Of a stretch of DNA of 64,000 nucleotides, positions 44,151-53,940 are shown in pieces. Position 1 is the first letter of the stretch, and the number at the start of each line of letters is the position of its first letter. This DNA is from Desulfovibrio sp. A2 (GTDB lineage: Bacteria > Desulfobacterota > Desulfovibrionia > Desulfovibrionales > Desulfovibrionaceae), in NCBI RefSeq assembly GCF_000226255.1, contig NZ_AGFG01000030.1, positions 62,001 through 126,000 on the forward strand, given 5' to 3'. A program made the position numbers and the translations under genes. Below the pieces are notes generated by a model that was not told the DNA's origin, searched no databases, and saw only the letters and a list, made by a program, of their open reading frames with translations.

Positions 44151-45938
44151 ATGGACCCGATACTCTCCCCCCACGTCCCGGAACTGTTCATCACCCTCAC
44201 CCAGCGTTTCGGCCTGCTGCTGGCCGGGGGCTTCGCCATCATGACCTTCGCCCCGCTGGACAAAGTGGGGCCGGGCCGTTCGCGCCCGTTGTGGGCCACG
44301 GCGCTGCTGGTGGTCATGTTCGGGCTGTTCGGCATCCTCGGCACCTACACCGGCAACTTCGTGTTCCAGTCGTTCGCCAACCTGCGGGCCATGGGCGTGA
44401 TCACCGCCGGGCTGTTCGGCGGGCCGGTGGTGGGCGCGGGGGCCGGGCTCATCGCCGCCGGGCACCGCTACCTCATCGACGTGGGCGGGTTCAGCGCGGT
44501 GCCGTGCGGCCTCGCCACCCTCAGCGAGGGGATATTGGCGGGGCTTGTGGCATGGCGCTTTCCGGAACGGCGGCTGGACTGGGCCACGGCCCTGACACTG
44601 GGGCTGGTGGGCGAAACCTACCACATGGGCCTCGTGCTGGGGCTGGCCGAACCGTTCACAGAGGCCGTGGAACTGGTGCGGGTGATCAGCCTGCCCATGA
44701 TCCTCATCAACGCCATGGGGGCCGCGCTGTTCGTGCAGGCCCTGCGCCTGCAACTGCACTTCCGTGACCTGCGCGATTCCACGCAGGCCCGGCAGATCCT
44801 GTCCATCGCCAACCAGACCCTGATCCATCTGCGCGCGGGCCTCACGCGCGCCTCCGCGCAGGCCACGGCGGAAATCATCCAGGCCGAAACCCACGTGGCC
44901 GCCGTGGCCCTGACCGGGGGCGACATCGTGCTGGCCCACGTGGGCGCGGGGGCCGACCATCACCTGGCGGGGTTCCACGTGCGCACCCAGGCCACCAGAA
45001 GGGTTGCCGAAAACGGCGAGCCGCTGTTCGTGCGCGACCGCGAATCCATCGGCTGCCGCCAGTCGGGCTGCCCGCTGACCGACGCCATCATCGTGCCGCT
45101 GCGCAAGGGCGGCGAGATTCTCGGGTGCCTCAAGCTGTACGGCACCAAGAACCGCCCGCTGGACCAGACCCGCTTCGAACTGGCCAAGGGGCTGGCGGAC
45201 CTGTTCTCCACCCAGATCGAACTGGAAGAGATAGGCATCAAGAACCAGCTCATCGCCCGCGCCGAAATCCGGCGGTTGCAGGCCCAGATCAACCCGCACT
45301 TCCTGTTCAACTCGCTGAACACGGTGGCCTCGTTCTGCCGCACCGCGCCCGGCCAGGCGCGCGACCTGATCCTGGACCTGGCCCGGTACATGCGCCGCAA
45401 CCTCGATTCCAGCCGGGGGGCCATCCGCCTGTCCGAGGAACTGGAGCAGGTGCGCTCGTACCTGGTCATCGAACAGGCCCGCTTCGGCGACCGCATCCGC
45501 GCCGACATCGACCTTGCCCCCGGCACGGCCGACTGGCTCATCCCGCCGCTGCTCATCCAGCCGCTGGTGGAAAACAGCGTGCGCCACGGCATTCTGGCCC
45601 GCGAGGAAGGCGGGCTGGTGCGCCTTTCCGCCCATGCCGACGGCGACCACCTGCTGGTGACCGTGGAGGACGACGGCGCGGGCATGGACGACGACACCCG
45701 CAGCGCCATCCTGGCCCCCGCCGCCAGCGACCTTGGCCCCCACGCCGCGCAGGCCGTGCAGGCCGTGCATGATTGTCCCGCCGCCGTCGGGGAAAGCCTG
45801 AACGACGGCATCGGCGCGCGCAACTGCAACCAGCGGCTGGTGCAGATGTACGGCCCCTCCTACGCCATGCGCATCGACAGCGAACCCGGCCGGGGCACGC
45901 GCATCTCGTTCCGCATTCCCCGCCAGCAGTTGCAGTAG
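44151..45938 (+). CDS. btsS: LytS/BtsS-type sensor histidine kinase
   Basis: A 595-residue kinase. The N-terminal 5TM-5TMR_LYT membrane sensor spans about 1-205 (FGLLLAGGFAIMTF, GVITAGLFGGPVVGAGAGLIA). A GAF-like domain with a CRQSGCPL pair follows at about 220-350. The LytS-type H-box is INPHFLFNSLNTVASFCR, and the ATP site has LIQPLVENSVRHGIL and DDGAGMDDD. The C-terminus has an insert after the G1 box (APAASDLGPHAAQAVQAVHD) before GARNCNQRL. It is translated right after its regulator. Confidence 0.9.
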   Translation: MDPILSPHVPELFITLTQRFGLLLAGGFAIMTFAPLDKVGPGRSRPLWATALLVVMFGLFGILGTYTGNFVFQSFANLRAMGVITAGLFGGPVVGAGAGLIAAGHRYLIDVGGFSAVPCGLATLSEGILAGLVAWRFPERRLDWATALTLGLVGETYHMGLVLGLAEPFTEAVELVRVISLPMILINAMGAALFVQALRLQLHFRDLRDSTQARQILSIANQTLIHLRAGLTRASAQATAEIIQAETHVAAVALTGGDIVLAHVGAGADHHLAGFHVRTQATRRVAENGEPLFVRDRESIGCRQSGCPLTDAIIVPLRKGGEILGCLKLYGTKNRPLDQTRFELAKGLADLFSTQIELEEIGIKNQLIARAEIRRLQAQINPHFLFNSLNTVASFCRTAPGQARDLILDLARYMRRNLDSSRGAIRLSEELEQVRSYLVIEQARFGDRIRADIDLAPGTADWLIPPLLIQPLVENSVRHGILAREEGGLVRLSAHADGDHLLVTVEDDGAGMDDDTRSAILAPAASDLGPHAAQAVQAVHDCPAAVGESLNDGIGARNCNQRLVQMYGPSYAMRIDSEPGRGTRISFRIPRQQLQ

Positions 45939-46081
45939 CGCCGGGCGAAACGGCCCTGCCGCGCTTTCCTGGCCGTCCGCGTGCGTCCCCGCGCCGCGTT
46001 GCCATGCGCGGCGGATGCGGGTATTTTCCCCCCGGTCGTCGGCCACCATGCCGTCCGCGCCATCTCTCCCAAGGAGCACCC

Positions 46082-47485
46082 ATGCCGCCCGGGGCATACC
46101 TTGCCATAAGCCTTGCCGCGCTTCTCTGCGGCTACCTTCTCTACGGCCGCCTGATGGCGCGCCTGATGCGCCCGGACAACGCCCGACCCACCCCCGCCTG
46201 CACCATGGCCGACGGTGTGGACTACGTGAAGATGCCCGCCAAGAGCGTCTTTCTCATCCAGTTGCTGAACATCGCGGGCATCGGTCCGGTGTACGGCCCC
46301 ATCCTGGGCGCGCTGTACGGGCCGTGGGCGCTGGTGTGGATCGTGCTTGGGTCCATCTTCGCCGGGGGGGTGCACGACTATTTTTCGGGCATGCTTTCCG
46401 TGCGGCGGGGCGGCCTTTCGCTGCCCGACGTGGTGGGCGACCATCTGGGCGCCTCCATGCGCCGCTTCATGCAGGTCTTCTCGCTGGTGGTGGTGGTGCT
46501 GGTGGGAGTGGTGTTCGTCACCGGCCCGGCGCGCCTGCTGTCGGACATGACCAGCATACCGGTGATGACCTGGGTGGTGGTCATCTTCGCCTACTATTTC
46601 CTGGCCACCATCCTGCCCATCGACGTGCTCATCGGGCGGGTCTACCCCATCTTCGCGGGTTCGCTGCTGGTCATGGCCGTGGGCCTTACCGCCGCCCTGT
46701 TCGTGGAGGGGTACGCCACCAGCGCCCCCCTGGCCTGGGCATCGCCCCCCCCGGACCTGCCCATGTGGCCGCTGCTGTTCATCACCATAGCCTGCGGGGC
46801 CATTTCCGGCTTTCACGCCACCCAATCGCCCCTGATGGCCCGCTGTCTGCCCGACGAACGCAGCGGGCTGCCCGTGTTCTACGGGGCCATGATCGTCGAG
46901 GGCGCGCTGGCGCTCATCTGGGCCACCCTTGGCATGGCCCTGTACCCAGACCCCGCGAAGTTGCAGGCCGCCATCGCCGCCGGGGGGCCGGGCAAGGTGG
47001 TCAACGACGTGTCCATGGAACTGATGGGCCCGGCGGGCGGCATTCTGGCCATCCTGGGGGTCATCGTGCTGCCCATCACCTCTGGCGACACGGCCTTCCG
47101 CTCCGCCCGCCTGACCATCGCCGACGTGCTCGGCATACAGCAGGGAAAACGTGGCCGCCGCCTGCTCATCGCCGTGCCGCTGTTCGCGCTGGGGGCCATC
47201 TTGTCGCAGGTCAACTTCGAGGTGATCTGGCGCTACTTCGGCTGGGCCAACCAGGTGCTGGCAACGCTGGTGCTGTGGACGGTCGCGGCCTTCATGGCAC
47301 GGGGGGGCATGTTCCACTGGCCGGCCAGCCTGCCCGCCAGCTTCATGACCGCCGTGTGCGCCACCTACATCTGCCATGCCCGCATCGGCCTGAACCTGCC
47401 GCTGGGCGTCTCTTCGTGGATGGGGGGGGCCGCCGCCGTGCTGGCGCTGGCCCTGTTCCTCTTCCGCTGCCGCCGCAAGGCCTGA
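46082..47485 (+). CDS. CstA-family transporter, short form
   Basis: A 467-residue inner-membrane protein with about 12-13 helices. The CstA signature near the start is PTPACTMADGVDYVKMPAKS, then GPVYGPILGALYGPWAL and GGVHDYFSGM. A second conserved block reads ITIACGAISGFHATQSPL. It lacks the C-terminal extension of full CstA. Family members import pyruvate or peptides. AAGGAG precedes the ATG. It follows the BtsS-like kinase by 143 nt, so it may be co-transcribed or a direct target. Confidence 0.87.
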   Translation: MPPGAYLAISLAALLCGYLLYGRLMARLMRPDNARPTPACTMADGVDYVKMPAKSVFLIQLLNIAGIGPVYGPILGALYGPWALVWIVLGSIFAGGVHDYFSGMLSVRRGGLSLPDVVGDHLGASMRRFMQVFSLVVVVLVGVVFVTGPARLLSDMTSIPVMTWVVVIFAYYFLATILPIDVLIGRVYPIFAGSLLVMAVGLTAALFVEGYATSAPLAWASPPPDLPMWPLLFITIACGAISGFHATQSPLMARCLPDERSGLPVFYGAMIVEGALALIWATLGMALYPDPAKLQAAIAAGGPGKVVNDVSMELMGPAGGILAILGVIVLPITSGDTAFRSARLTIADVLGIQQGKRGRRLLIAVPLFALGAILSQVNFEVIWRYFGWANQVLATLVLWTVAAFMARGGMFHWPASLPASFMTAVCATYICHARIGLNLPLGVSSWMGGAAAVLALALFLFRCRRKA

Positions 47486-47819
47486 CACTCCCCCGCATTC
47501 ACGCAACTGGCGCCTCTGGCGCGCCAAGGGCACGCGGCGCACCGCCATGAAGACGGAAGCCGGTCGTTCCGGGCATCCTGCTTACGGCAGTGTGGCCTCT
47601 GCAGCCCCCTCTCTCAGCACACCAGTTACCCGCCCCTCCAGGCATTTCGGGGCTTCTTTCCTGCATTCCACACGTAAAAAAGTACATATCGCAACAACCT
47701 TCATTGCCATGAAGCATGTTTTCCTCCGATTATACGCCCAAGAGCTGGAAACTGCACACATGGCACCCGCCAGTTTTCCATGAACACTGGCAAACCGACA
47801 GCATCAACGGAGGAACATG
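47486..47819. other. 334-nt gap between the two cstA genes
   Basis: No gene. The middle is less GC-rich and holds a candidate promoter (TTGCCA 47704-47709, 18-nt spacer, GATTAT 47728-47733). It may also hold regulator sites, but no clear LytTR direct repeat was seen. Confidence 0.45.
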
Positions 47820-49631
47820 ATGAACGCATTGACGCTTGTCTTCGCGGCACTATGCGTCTTCGCCATCGCCTATCGCTTCTACGGGCTTTTCCTGACCCGT
47901 ACGGTCCTGGGCGTTAAGCCCGGCAGGCCGACCCCGGCGGTACGCATGGCCGATGGCCACGACTACGTGGAAACAAACAAGTACGTGCTCTTCGGGCACC
48001 ATTTCGCCGCCATCGCGGCGGCAGGCCCCCTGCTTGGCCCCGTGCTGGCCGCGCAGTTCGGCTACCTGCCGGGCACCCTGTGGATCCTCGTCGGCTGCGT
48101 GGTGGCGGGCGCGGTGCACGACACCGTGGTGCTGTTCGCCTCGGTGCGGCACAAGGGCCAGAGCCTCGCCTACATCGCCGCCAAGGAAATCGACAAGTTC
48201 ACCGGCTCGGTGGCCTCGTTCGCGGTGCTGTTCATCCTCATCCTGACCCTGGCCGGCCTGTCCATCGCCGTGGTCAACGCCATGCACGACAGCGCCTGGG
48301 GCACCTTCACCGTGTTCGCCACCATTCCCATCGCCCTGCTGATGGGCGTGTACCTGCACGTCTGGCGCGACGGCGACGTGAAGGGCGCTTCCATCATCGG
48401 CGTGGTGCTGCTGGCGCTGGCCATCCTGGCCGGTCCCTACGTGGTCGAGCACCCGGTGCTGTCCTCGTGGTTCAACATGTCGCGGCACACCATCGCGCTG
48501 TCCATCCCGGTGTACGGCTTCGCGGCATCGGTGCTGCCGGTGTGGCTGCTGCTGTGCCCGCGCGACTACCTGTCCACCTACCTGAAGATCGGCACCATCG
48601 CCGCCCTGGCCGTGGGCATCTTCTGGGTGCATCCCACCCTGCAGATGGAAGCCATCACCCCGTTCGTGAACGGCGGCGGCCCCATCATCCCCGGCGCGGT
48701 GTTCCCCTTCCTGTTCATCACCATCGCCTGCGGCGCGCTGTCCGGCTTCCACGCCATCATCGCCACCGGCACCACGCCCAAGATGATCGGCAGCGAACGC
48801 GACCTGCTGTTCGTGGGCTACGGCGCCATGCTCACCGAAGGCTTCGTGGCCATCATGGCCCTGATCGCCGCCTGCGTGCTGGTGCCCGCCGACTACTTCG
48901 CCATCAACTCCGCCCCCGCCGTGTACGCCAAGCTGGGCATGACCCCCGTGGACCTGCCGCAGCTTGCTGCCGCCGTGGGCGAAAACATCCAGGGCCGTCC
49001 CGGCGGCGCGGTGTCGCTGGCCGTGGGCATGGCGCACATCTTCTCGTCCATCCCGTTCATGGAACACCTGATGTCGTACTGGTACCACTTCGCCATCATG
49101 TTCGAAGCGGTGTTCATCCTCACCGCCGTAGACACCGGCACCCGCGTGGGCCGCTTCTTCCTGCAGGAAATGATCGGCACGGTGATTCCCAAGTTCTCGG
49201 AAAAGCGCTGGATGCCCGGCATCCTGATCACCAGCGGCCTGTTCACGGCATCGTGGGGCTACCTGGTGTACACCGGCGACATCTCGACCATCTGGCCCCT
49301 GTTCGGCATGTCCAACCAGCTGCTGGCGGCCGTGGGCCTGCTGATCGGCACCACCATGATCATCCGCATGAACAAGGCCAAGTACGCCTGGATGACCGCC
49401 ATCCCAGGCCTGTCCATGGTGGGCATCACCTTCTGGGCGGGCTACCTGAACGTGATGAACAACTACCTGCCCAAGGGGCTGTACCTGCTCGCCACGCTGG
49501 CCATCATCGTCATGTGCCTGATGGCCGTGGTCATCGTGGGCACGGTGAAGCGCTGGATGCAGCTGCTGGCCATCCAGAAGACCGTGACCGACGCAGACGG
49601 CGACGAAGTGCTGGAAGTGGTTACGGAATAA
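47820..49631 (+). CDS. cstA: Carbon starvation protein CstA (full length)
   Basis: A 603-residue transporter with about 16 helices. It has the family motif PTPAVRMADGHDYVETNKYV, then GHHFAAIAAAGPLLGPVLAA and ITIACGALSGFHAIIATGTT. The C-terminal extension has FEAVFILTAVDTGTRVGRF. CstA and its paralogue BtsT take up pyruvate and peptides in enterobacteria; pyruvate is a normal Desulfovibrio substrate. GGAGG precedes two adjacent ATGs (47817 and 47820); the second has better spacing. It has its own upstream region, so it can be controlled separately from the short form. Confidence 0.93.
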   Translation: MNALTLVFAALCVFAIAYRFYGLFLTRTVLGVKPGRPTPAVRMADGHDYVETNKYVLFGHHFAAIAAAGPLLGPVLAAQFGYLPGTLWILVGCVVAGAVHDTVVLFASVRHKGQSLAYIAAKEIDKFTGSVASFAVLFILILTLAGLSIAVVNAMHDSAWGTFTVFATIPIALLMGVYLHVWRDGDVKGASIIGVVLLALAILAGPYVVEHPVLSSWFNMSRHTIALSIPVYGFAASVLPVWLLLCPRDYLSTYLKIGTIAALAVGIFWVHPTLQMEAITPFVNGGGPIIPGAVFPFLFITIACGALSGFHAIIATGTTPKMIGSERDLLFVGYGAMLTEGFVAIMALIAACVLVPADYFAINSAPAVYAKLGMTPVDLPQLAAAVGENIQGRPGGAVSLAVGMAHIFSSIPFMEHLMSYWYHFAIMFEAVFILTAVDTGTRVGRFFLQEMIGTVIPKFSEKRWMPGILITSGLFTASWGYLVYTGDISTIWPLFGMSNQLLAAVGLLIGTTMIIRMNKAKYAWMTAIPGLSMVGITFWAGYLNVMNNYLPKGLYLLATLAIIVMCLMAVVIVGTVKRWMQLLAIQKTVTDADGDEVLEVVTE

Positions 49632-49732
49632 GCCCGCAACGGCGCGGCGCGTGGGCAGCCCGCGCGCCGCGCACCACCCCGGCCCGCACCCGCCGGGGCG
49701 GAGAGTGACCGGAGACGGTCCATCGACGAGAA

Positions 49733-49766
49733 GAGGCCGGAACCCCCAGGGGTTCCGGCCTCGCTT
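49733..49766. terminator. Bidirectional terminator between cstA and moaA
   Basis: A perfect 14-bp stem GAGGCCGGAACCCC / GGGGTTCCGGCCTC with a 2-nt loop, between two convergent genes. Confidence 0.75.
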
Positions 49767-49872
49767 CGTTACGCCGGGAAACGTGATGGCGGAAAAGGAA
49801 TGCGGCAGGGCACGCTCCGCGCCCTGCGGGTCGGTCTGGCAGGGAACAACAGGGCCGTGGCGGAAACAGGCC

Positions 49873-50994
49873 CTACCCGCCGATGGCGCTCATGCGGCGG
49901 TTGGCCACGGCCGTGCCGCCCTCGCACGGGGCGTTGGGCAACTCCTGCCCCGCGCCGCGCAGTTCGGCCAGCTGCCCGGCACGCACCCGCGCCAGCAACT
50001 GGTAGCCCAGGGGCTTGCGACGGTTGGCCAGGCGCAGCACCTTGCGCACCGCGTCCATGCCGAGCCGGGGGTGGCGCAGCAGCGGGCGCAGACGGTATTC
50101 GCGGTCGGAGAACAGGCAGGTGCGCAGCCGCCCGTCCGGCGTCACGCGCAGGCGGTTGCAGTCGCCGCAGAAGTGGTCGGACAGGGGCGTGATGAGCCCG
50201 AAGCGGCCCAGCCCACCGGCAATGCCCCACAGCTTGGCCGGGCCCTTGCGCCGCTCGCCGGGGGCCAGGGGCACCAGGTCCGCCAGCCGTTCCGCCGCCG
50301 CCAGAATGTCCGGCGCGCCCCAGAACTGGTCTTCGGTCCAACTGGTGCCGCCGCCCATGGGCATGAACTCGATGAACCGCACGTCAACAGGATGGGTTCG
50401 CGCGAAATCGAGGAAGGCGGCCAGTTCGTCGTCGTTGACGCCCTTCAGGGCCACGGCGTTGATCTTCACCCCCAGGCCCGCGTCCAGCGCGGCGTGGATG
50501 CCCTCCAGCACCTGGGGCAGCATGTCGCGCCCGGTGGTGGCCGCGAACCGCTCGCGCCGGAAGGTGTCCAGCGAAATGTTCACCGTGCTCACGCCAAGGC
50601 CGCGCAGTTCTGCGGCGCGCGGGGCCAGCAGGGTGCCGTTGGTGGTGATGCGGATGTCCAACGCGGGGTGGCGCTGGTGCAGCATGGCCAGGAACCCGGT
50701 CAACCCCTTGCGCACGAAGGGCTCGCCCCCGGTCAGGCGCACCTTTTCCACGCCCTCTTCCACGGCCACATCCACGATGCGCGCCATTTCCTCGTAGCGC
50801 AGCACGTCGCCGTGAGGGATGAAGCGCATCTCGGAGCAGCCCCAGCAGTACGAACAGCGCAGGTTGCAGCGGTCGGTGACGGACAGGCGCAGGTAACGCA
50901 CCTTGCGGCCGTGCGCGTCGGTCAGGCTGCCCTGGCCGGGGGCGGGAGCGGGGGCGGCTGCGGCGTCCGGCTGGGGGGCGGAATCTCTGGTCAT
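49873..50994 (-). CDS. moaA: GTP 3',8-cyclase MoaA (radical SAM)
   Basis: First enzyme of molybdopterin synthesis, acting on GTP. The 373-residue protein has an N-terminal extension (about 1-30). The SAM cluster is CNLRCSYC, followed by RLTGGEPFVRKG. The second cluster is FCGDCNRLRVTPDGRLRTC, and the protein ends in the Gly-Gly that MoaA needs for activity. GGAG favours ATG 50994 over one at 51030. It is last in the fdhE-fdhD-mobA-moaA cluster and supplies the cofactor for FdhA and other molybdo- or tungsto-enzymes. Confidence 0.94.
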   Translation of the reverse strand: MTRDSAPQPDAAAAPAPAPGQGSLTDAHGRKVRYLRLSVTDRCNLRCSYCWGCSEMRFIPHGDVLRYEEMARIVDVAVEEGVEKVRLTGGEPFVRKGLTGFLAMLHQRHPALDIRITTNGTLLAPRAAELRGLGVSTVNISLDTFRRERFAATTGRDMLPQVLEGIHAALDAGLGVKINAVALKGVNDDELAAFLDFARTHPVDVRFIEFMPMGGGTSWTEDQFWGAPDILAAAERLADLVPLAPGERRKGPAKLWGIAGGLGRFGLITPLSDHFCGDCNRLRVTPDGRLRTCLFSDREYRLRPLLRHPRLGMDAVRKVLRLANRRKPLGYQLLARVRAGQLAELRGAGQELPNAPCEGGTAVANRRMSAIGG

Positions 50995-51061
50995 GACAGC
51001 ATCTCCGGGCATGGCGACATCCCTGGGCATGGCGTCTTGCGGGGCATTGCGGCGCGCCGGG

Positions 51062-51856
51062 TTACAGCGAACCGATGATCCGCCGGGCCATTTCCAGGTC
51101 GGCGGGGTAGTTGATGTTGAAGAACGGCAGGGCGTCCTGCACCGAATAGGGAATGTGCTCGCGCAGGTCCGGCGGCACCACCCGGCTCAGCTTGCGCTCG
51201 CCGTCCTCCAGCGCCTGCCGGAACAGCGGCAGGGCCTCGAATTCGTACACGGCCACCAGCGATTCGATGAAGCCGGTCTCCGTCTGCCGGAAGGTGGTCA
51301 TCACCGTACCCGGCCGCCGCACGGCCCGGCGGGCCAGCAACCGTTCCAGCACGGCGCGCTCCATGAACGGCAGGTCGCACGAGAGCACCAGCACCGGCCC
51401 CTGGGCCACGCGCAGGGCGGTGATCACCCCGCCGAACGGCCCCATGCCTTCCACCTCGTCATTAAGGCGGTAATAGGGGCCGTCAACACCCGTCGTGGCC
51501 ACCGGGCACGGGCGGCCGCCACGGCACGATATCCACACCTCGCCGGTGACGGAACGCAGCAGCGCGGCCGTGCGGGCCAGCATGTCCGGGGCTGCTTCGC
51601 CGTGCAGGTGCAGCCGGGTCTTGTCCTGCCCCAGCCGGGTGGACAGCCCGCCCGCCAGCACCACGCCGACGACGCCGTGCGCCGCCGGGACGTCGGCGAC
51701 GGCATCGGCATCCCCCATGCCCGGAGTGGGAATGGCATCTTCAAAGCCGCCGCCCCCCTCCGCGCCGGAGGCCTTCGCCACGGCAAGGCCGGGGGCCGCG
51801 TCCGCGCCCTCCTCCGGCATGTCCGCCGTGTGCTCCGTTCCCCGGCCGCGGCTCAT
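51062..51856 (-). CDS. mobA: Molybdenum cofactor guanylyltransferase MobA
   Basis: MobA attaches GMP to molybdopterin to make the MGD cofactor. The 264-residue protein has an unusual, probably disordered extension of about 70 residues. The nucleotidyltransferase core begins [20 protein letters not shown] (GTP-binding motif), then [10 protein letters not shown] and [11 protein letters not shown]. The start overlaps the fdhD stop (ATGA), so it is coupled to FdhD. MobA would finish the cofactor that MobB assists and FdhA uses. Confidence 0.9.
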   Translation of the reverse strand: MSRGRGTEHTADMPEEGADAAPGLAVAKASGAEGGGGFEDAIPTPGMGDADAVADVPAAHGVVGVVLAGGLSTRLGQDKTRLHLHGEAAPDMLARTAALLRSVTGEVWISCRGGRPCPVATTGVDGPYYRLNDEVEGMGPFGGVITALRVAQGPVLVLSCDLPFMERAVLERLLARRAVRRPGTVMTTFRQTETGFIESLVAVYEFEALPLFRQALEDGERKLSRVVPPDLREHIPYSVQDALPFFNINYPADLEMARRIIGSL

Positions 51857-52656
51857 TCCAGCACCCTGCCCCCGGCATCGGCGAACACGGTGAAGCGCTC
51901 CTCGCGGTCCCGCGCGAAACCCACCAGCGTGACGCCCTGCGCCTCGGCCATGTCCACCGAGGCGGTGGTCACGGCCGAGCGGCTGACGATGAACGAAAAG
52001 CCCGCCCGGCGCGCCTTGGCGAACAGGCTGGCCGTCACCCGCGCGGAAACCAGCAGCAGCCTGGGGGCCAGGTCCACGCCTTCGCGCGCGGCCCACCCGG
52101 CCAGCCGGTCGATGCAGTTGTGGCGGCCAATGTCCTCGGCCCGGCGCAACAGACGCCCCTGCACGGGGTCGTACACGCCCGCCCGGTGAAAGCAGCCGGT
52201 GCCGTCCCACAGCCCTTCCTCGCCCATGAAGGCGCGCATGGCGTCCAGCAGCACGGCGGCGGGCATGGGCATGGGCGGCTGCGGCGCACGGGCGGGGGCC
52301 GCAGCGCGCAACGCCACCTGAAAGGCAAGCTCATCGCCCGTCCCCGTTTCGGCCACCGCGCCCGCATGGCGGATGCCCCACGCCCCCGGTTCCTGCCCGG
52401 TCACGGCGGGGTGCACCCGGTCCAGCAGTACATGGCCCAGGGCCAGGTCGGCCAGGCCGTGCGGCCAGGCCCACAGCCGGGTGGAACCCGCTGCGATGCC
52501 CGCTTCGCCGGGCGCGGCATCCCACGCCACGCGCACCGGCACCTCGCGGCTCAGCACGTCGTCCACCTCATGCCAGGCCGCGTCCTTGTAGCGGCGCACG
52601 AAAACCTGGCGCGGCACCGCTCCTTCGGGCAACTGCGTCGCGTCGCGTCCGCTCAT
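51853..52656 (-). CDS. fdhD: FdhD-family protein lacking the canonical CxxC
   Basis: FdhD sulfurates the bis-MGD cofactor of formate dehydrogenases using a CxxC loop. The 267-residue protein keeps most of the family: GTGCFHRAGVYD, AEDIGRHNCIDRLAG, SARVTASLFAKARRAGF and GVTLVGFARD. However, the segment before GTGC is Ala/Pro-rich (LRAAAPARAPQPPMPMP) and has no CGxCG. The only Cys near the active region are in GTGCFH and RHNC. It may act through these or have a changed role. The start is 1 nt after fdhE. It is coupled to mobA. Confidence 0.85.
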   Translation of the reverse strand: MSGRDATQLPEGAVPRQVFVRRYKDAAWHEVDDVLSREVPVRVAWDAAPGEAGIAAGSTRLWAWPHGLADLALGHVLLDRVHPAVTGQEPGAWGIRHAGAVAETGTGDELAFQVALRAAAPARAPQPPMPMPAAVLLDAMRAFMGEEGLWDGTGCFHRAGVYDPVQGRLLRRAEDIGRHNCIDRLAGWAAREGVDLAPRLLLVSARVTASLFAKARRAGFSFIVSRSAVTTASVDMAEAQGVTLVGFARDREERFTVFADAGGRVLE

Positions 52657-53568
52657 CTAGAACCCCCAGGCCGACGCCGTGGGCCGCTTGTAGCCCTGCT
52701 GGCGCGCCACGATGTCCAGGGCCAGCGACTCCAGGTCGTCCAGCACGGGGATGGAGATGCGGTCGAACTCGCGAAAATCCGCCACCTTGATGTACCCCTT
52801 GCACGACTTGCAGACATGTACCTGGAAGCCGGGCTCGCCGTCTGCGGTGAAGTATTCGAGATTCTTTGATTCTTCTTCCAGGCAGAACGGGCACTGCAGC
52901 CGCTTGGCACGGTATTCGTGGCGGCAGAACGAGCAGGTGTGGTGCAGCGCCCCTTCCTTGCCCACCAGGCGGCCCACCAGCGGCGCGCTGCCGCACACGG
53001 GACAGTGGCCGTGCTGCCAGACCACCGGGGTTGCGCCCGGCTGGTCCGCGCCGGTGCGGCGGGCATCTTCGGCGGCAACCTGCGCGGCCAGCGCCTCCAC
53101 CGAGGGCACCACGCTGCCCATGGCCAGAAAACGCACCAGGCTGGGCGCGTCGGTCAGGCGCAGGGCCCAGGCGTCGAACCAGGCCACGTCGTCGCGCAGG
53201 GCCGCGTCGCAGGCGTCCTCCACGGCCAGTTCGCCCTTTTCCATGGCCTCGCGCACCACCTCGGCGGCGCCCCCCAGGCTGCCCCCGGCGGCGCGCATCA
53301 TGGCCAGCAGGCGGCCGAAGGTGGCCGCCGTCCGCGCGCGGTCGTAGGTGAAGGCGTCGCGCGGGAGCAGCGGCGCGCCCTGGGCGTGGGCATCGGGCGT
53401 GGCCAGTTCCGGCAGCGGGGCCGCCTGCACGGCGGCACGCGCCTCCACCTGGATGGCGGCGGTGCGCGCCACGATCTCCAGCAGCGCGTCGGGGATGTAT
53501 TCCTTGCTGCGCAGGGACTTCAGCTTGCCTTCAAGGCGCTGCATCTCGTGGTCGAAATCGAAGCTCAT
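52657..53568 (-). CDS. fdhE: Formate dehydrogenase accessory protein FdhE
   Basis: FdhE is needed for active formate dehydrogenase and binds iron through Cys pairs. The 303-residue protein has a helical N-terminal half. The C-terminal rubredoxin-like half has four CxxC motifs: HCPVCGSAP, TCSFCRHEY, QCPFCLEEE and VCKSCKGYIKV. AGGAGA precedes the ATG. It is first in the coupled fdhE-fdhD-mobA-moaA cluster and divergent from msrB. Confidence 0.9.
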   Translation of the reverse strand: MSFDFDHEMQRLEGKLKSLRSKEYIPDALLEIVARTAAIQVEARAAVQAAPLPELATPDAHAQGAPLLPRDAFTYDRARTAATFGRLLAMMRAAGGSLGGAAEVVREAMEKGELAVEDACDAALRDDVAWFDAWALRLTDAPSLVRFLAMGSVVPSVEALAAQVAAEDARRTGADQPGATPVVWQHGHCPVCGSAPLVGRLVGKEGALHHTCSFCRHEYRAKRLQCPFCLEEESKNLEYFTADGEPGFQVHVCKSCKGYIKVADFREFDRISIPVLDDLESLALDIVARQQGYKRPTASAWGF

Positions 53569-53940
53569 GCGTTCTCCTGAATGGAACGTGGGAAAGGGCG
53601 CTGGCCCTTCCGGGCCGGGCTGCACGCCCGGTTTGAAACCACCCTACCGCCCTTGGCGGCCCCCCACAATGGCTGGGGCTCCTGCGCAAGGTCTTGCACC
53701 GGAACCAGTCGTCGCAAGGTCGTCCAAGGTCATCCCCGGCCAACCTTTCTCCGGCGCGGAAGGGTACGGTACCCATATTCCACGCTCCTGTGAACCGTCC
53801 GGGACGGGTTTGCCGCGCGGCCCGCCCGGCACGCGGACCGGCTTGACACGCCCCGCGCAGGTTCTACCTGTATTCAGGACACCCCGGACATCGCCGGGGC
53901 ACCGTTCCAGGGCGGCGCGCCGCGCCGCCGGGAGGTTGCC
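53569..53940. other. 372-nt fdhE/msrB divergent region
   Basis: No gene. It holds a candidate msrB promoter (TTGACA 53843-53848, 16-nt spacer, TACCTG 53865-53870). I see no clear promoter for fdhE. Confidence 0.5.
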
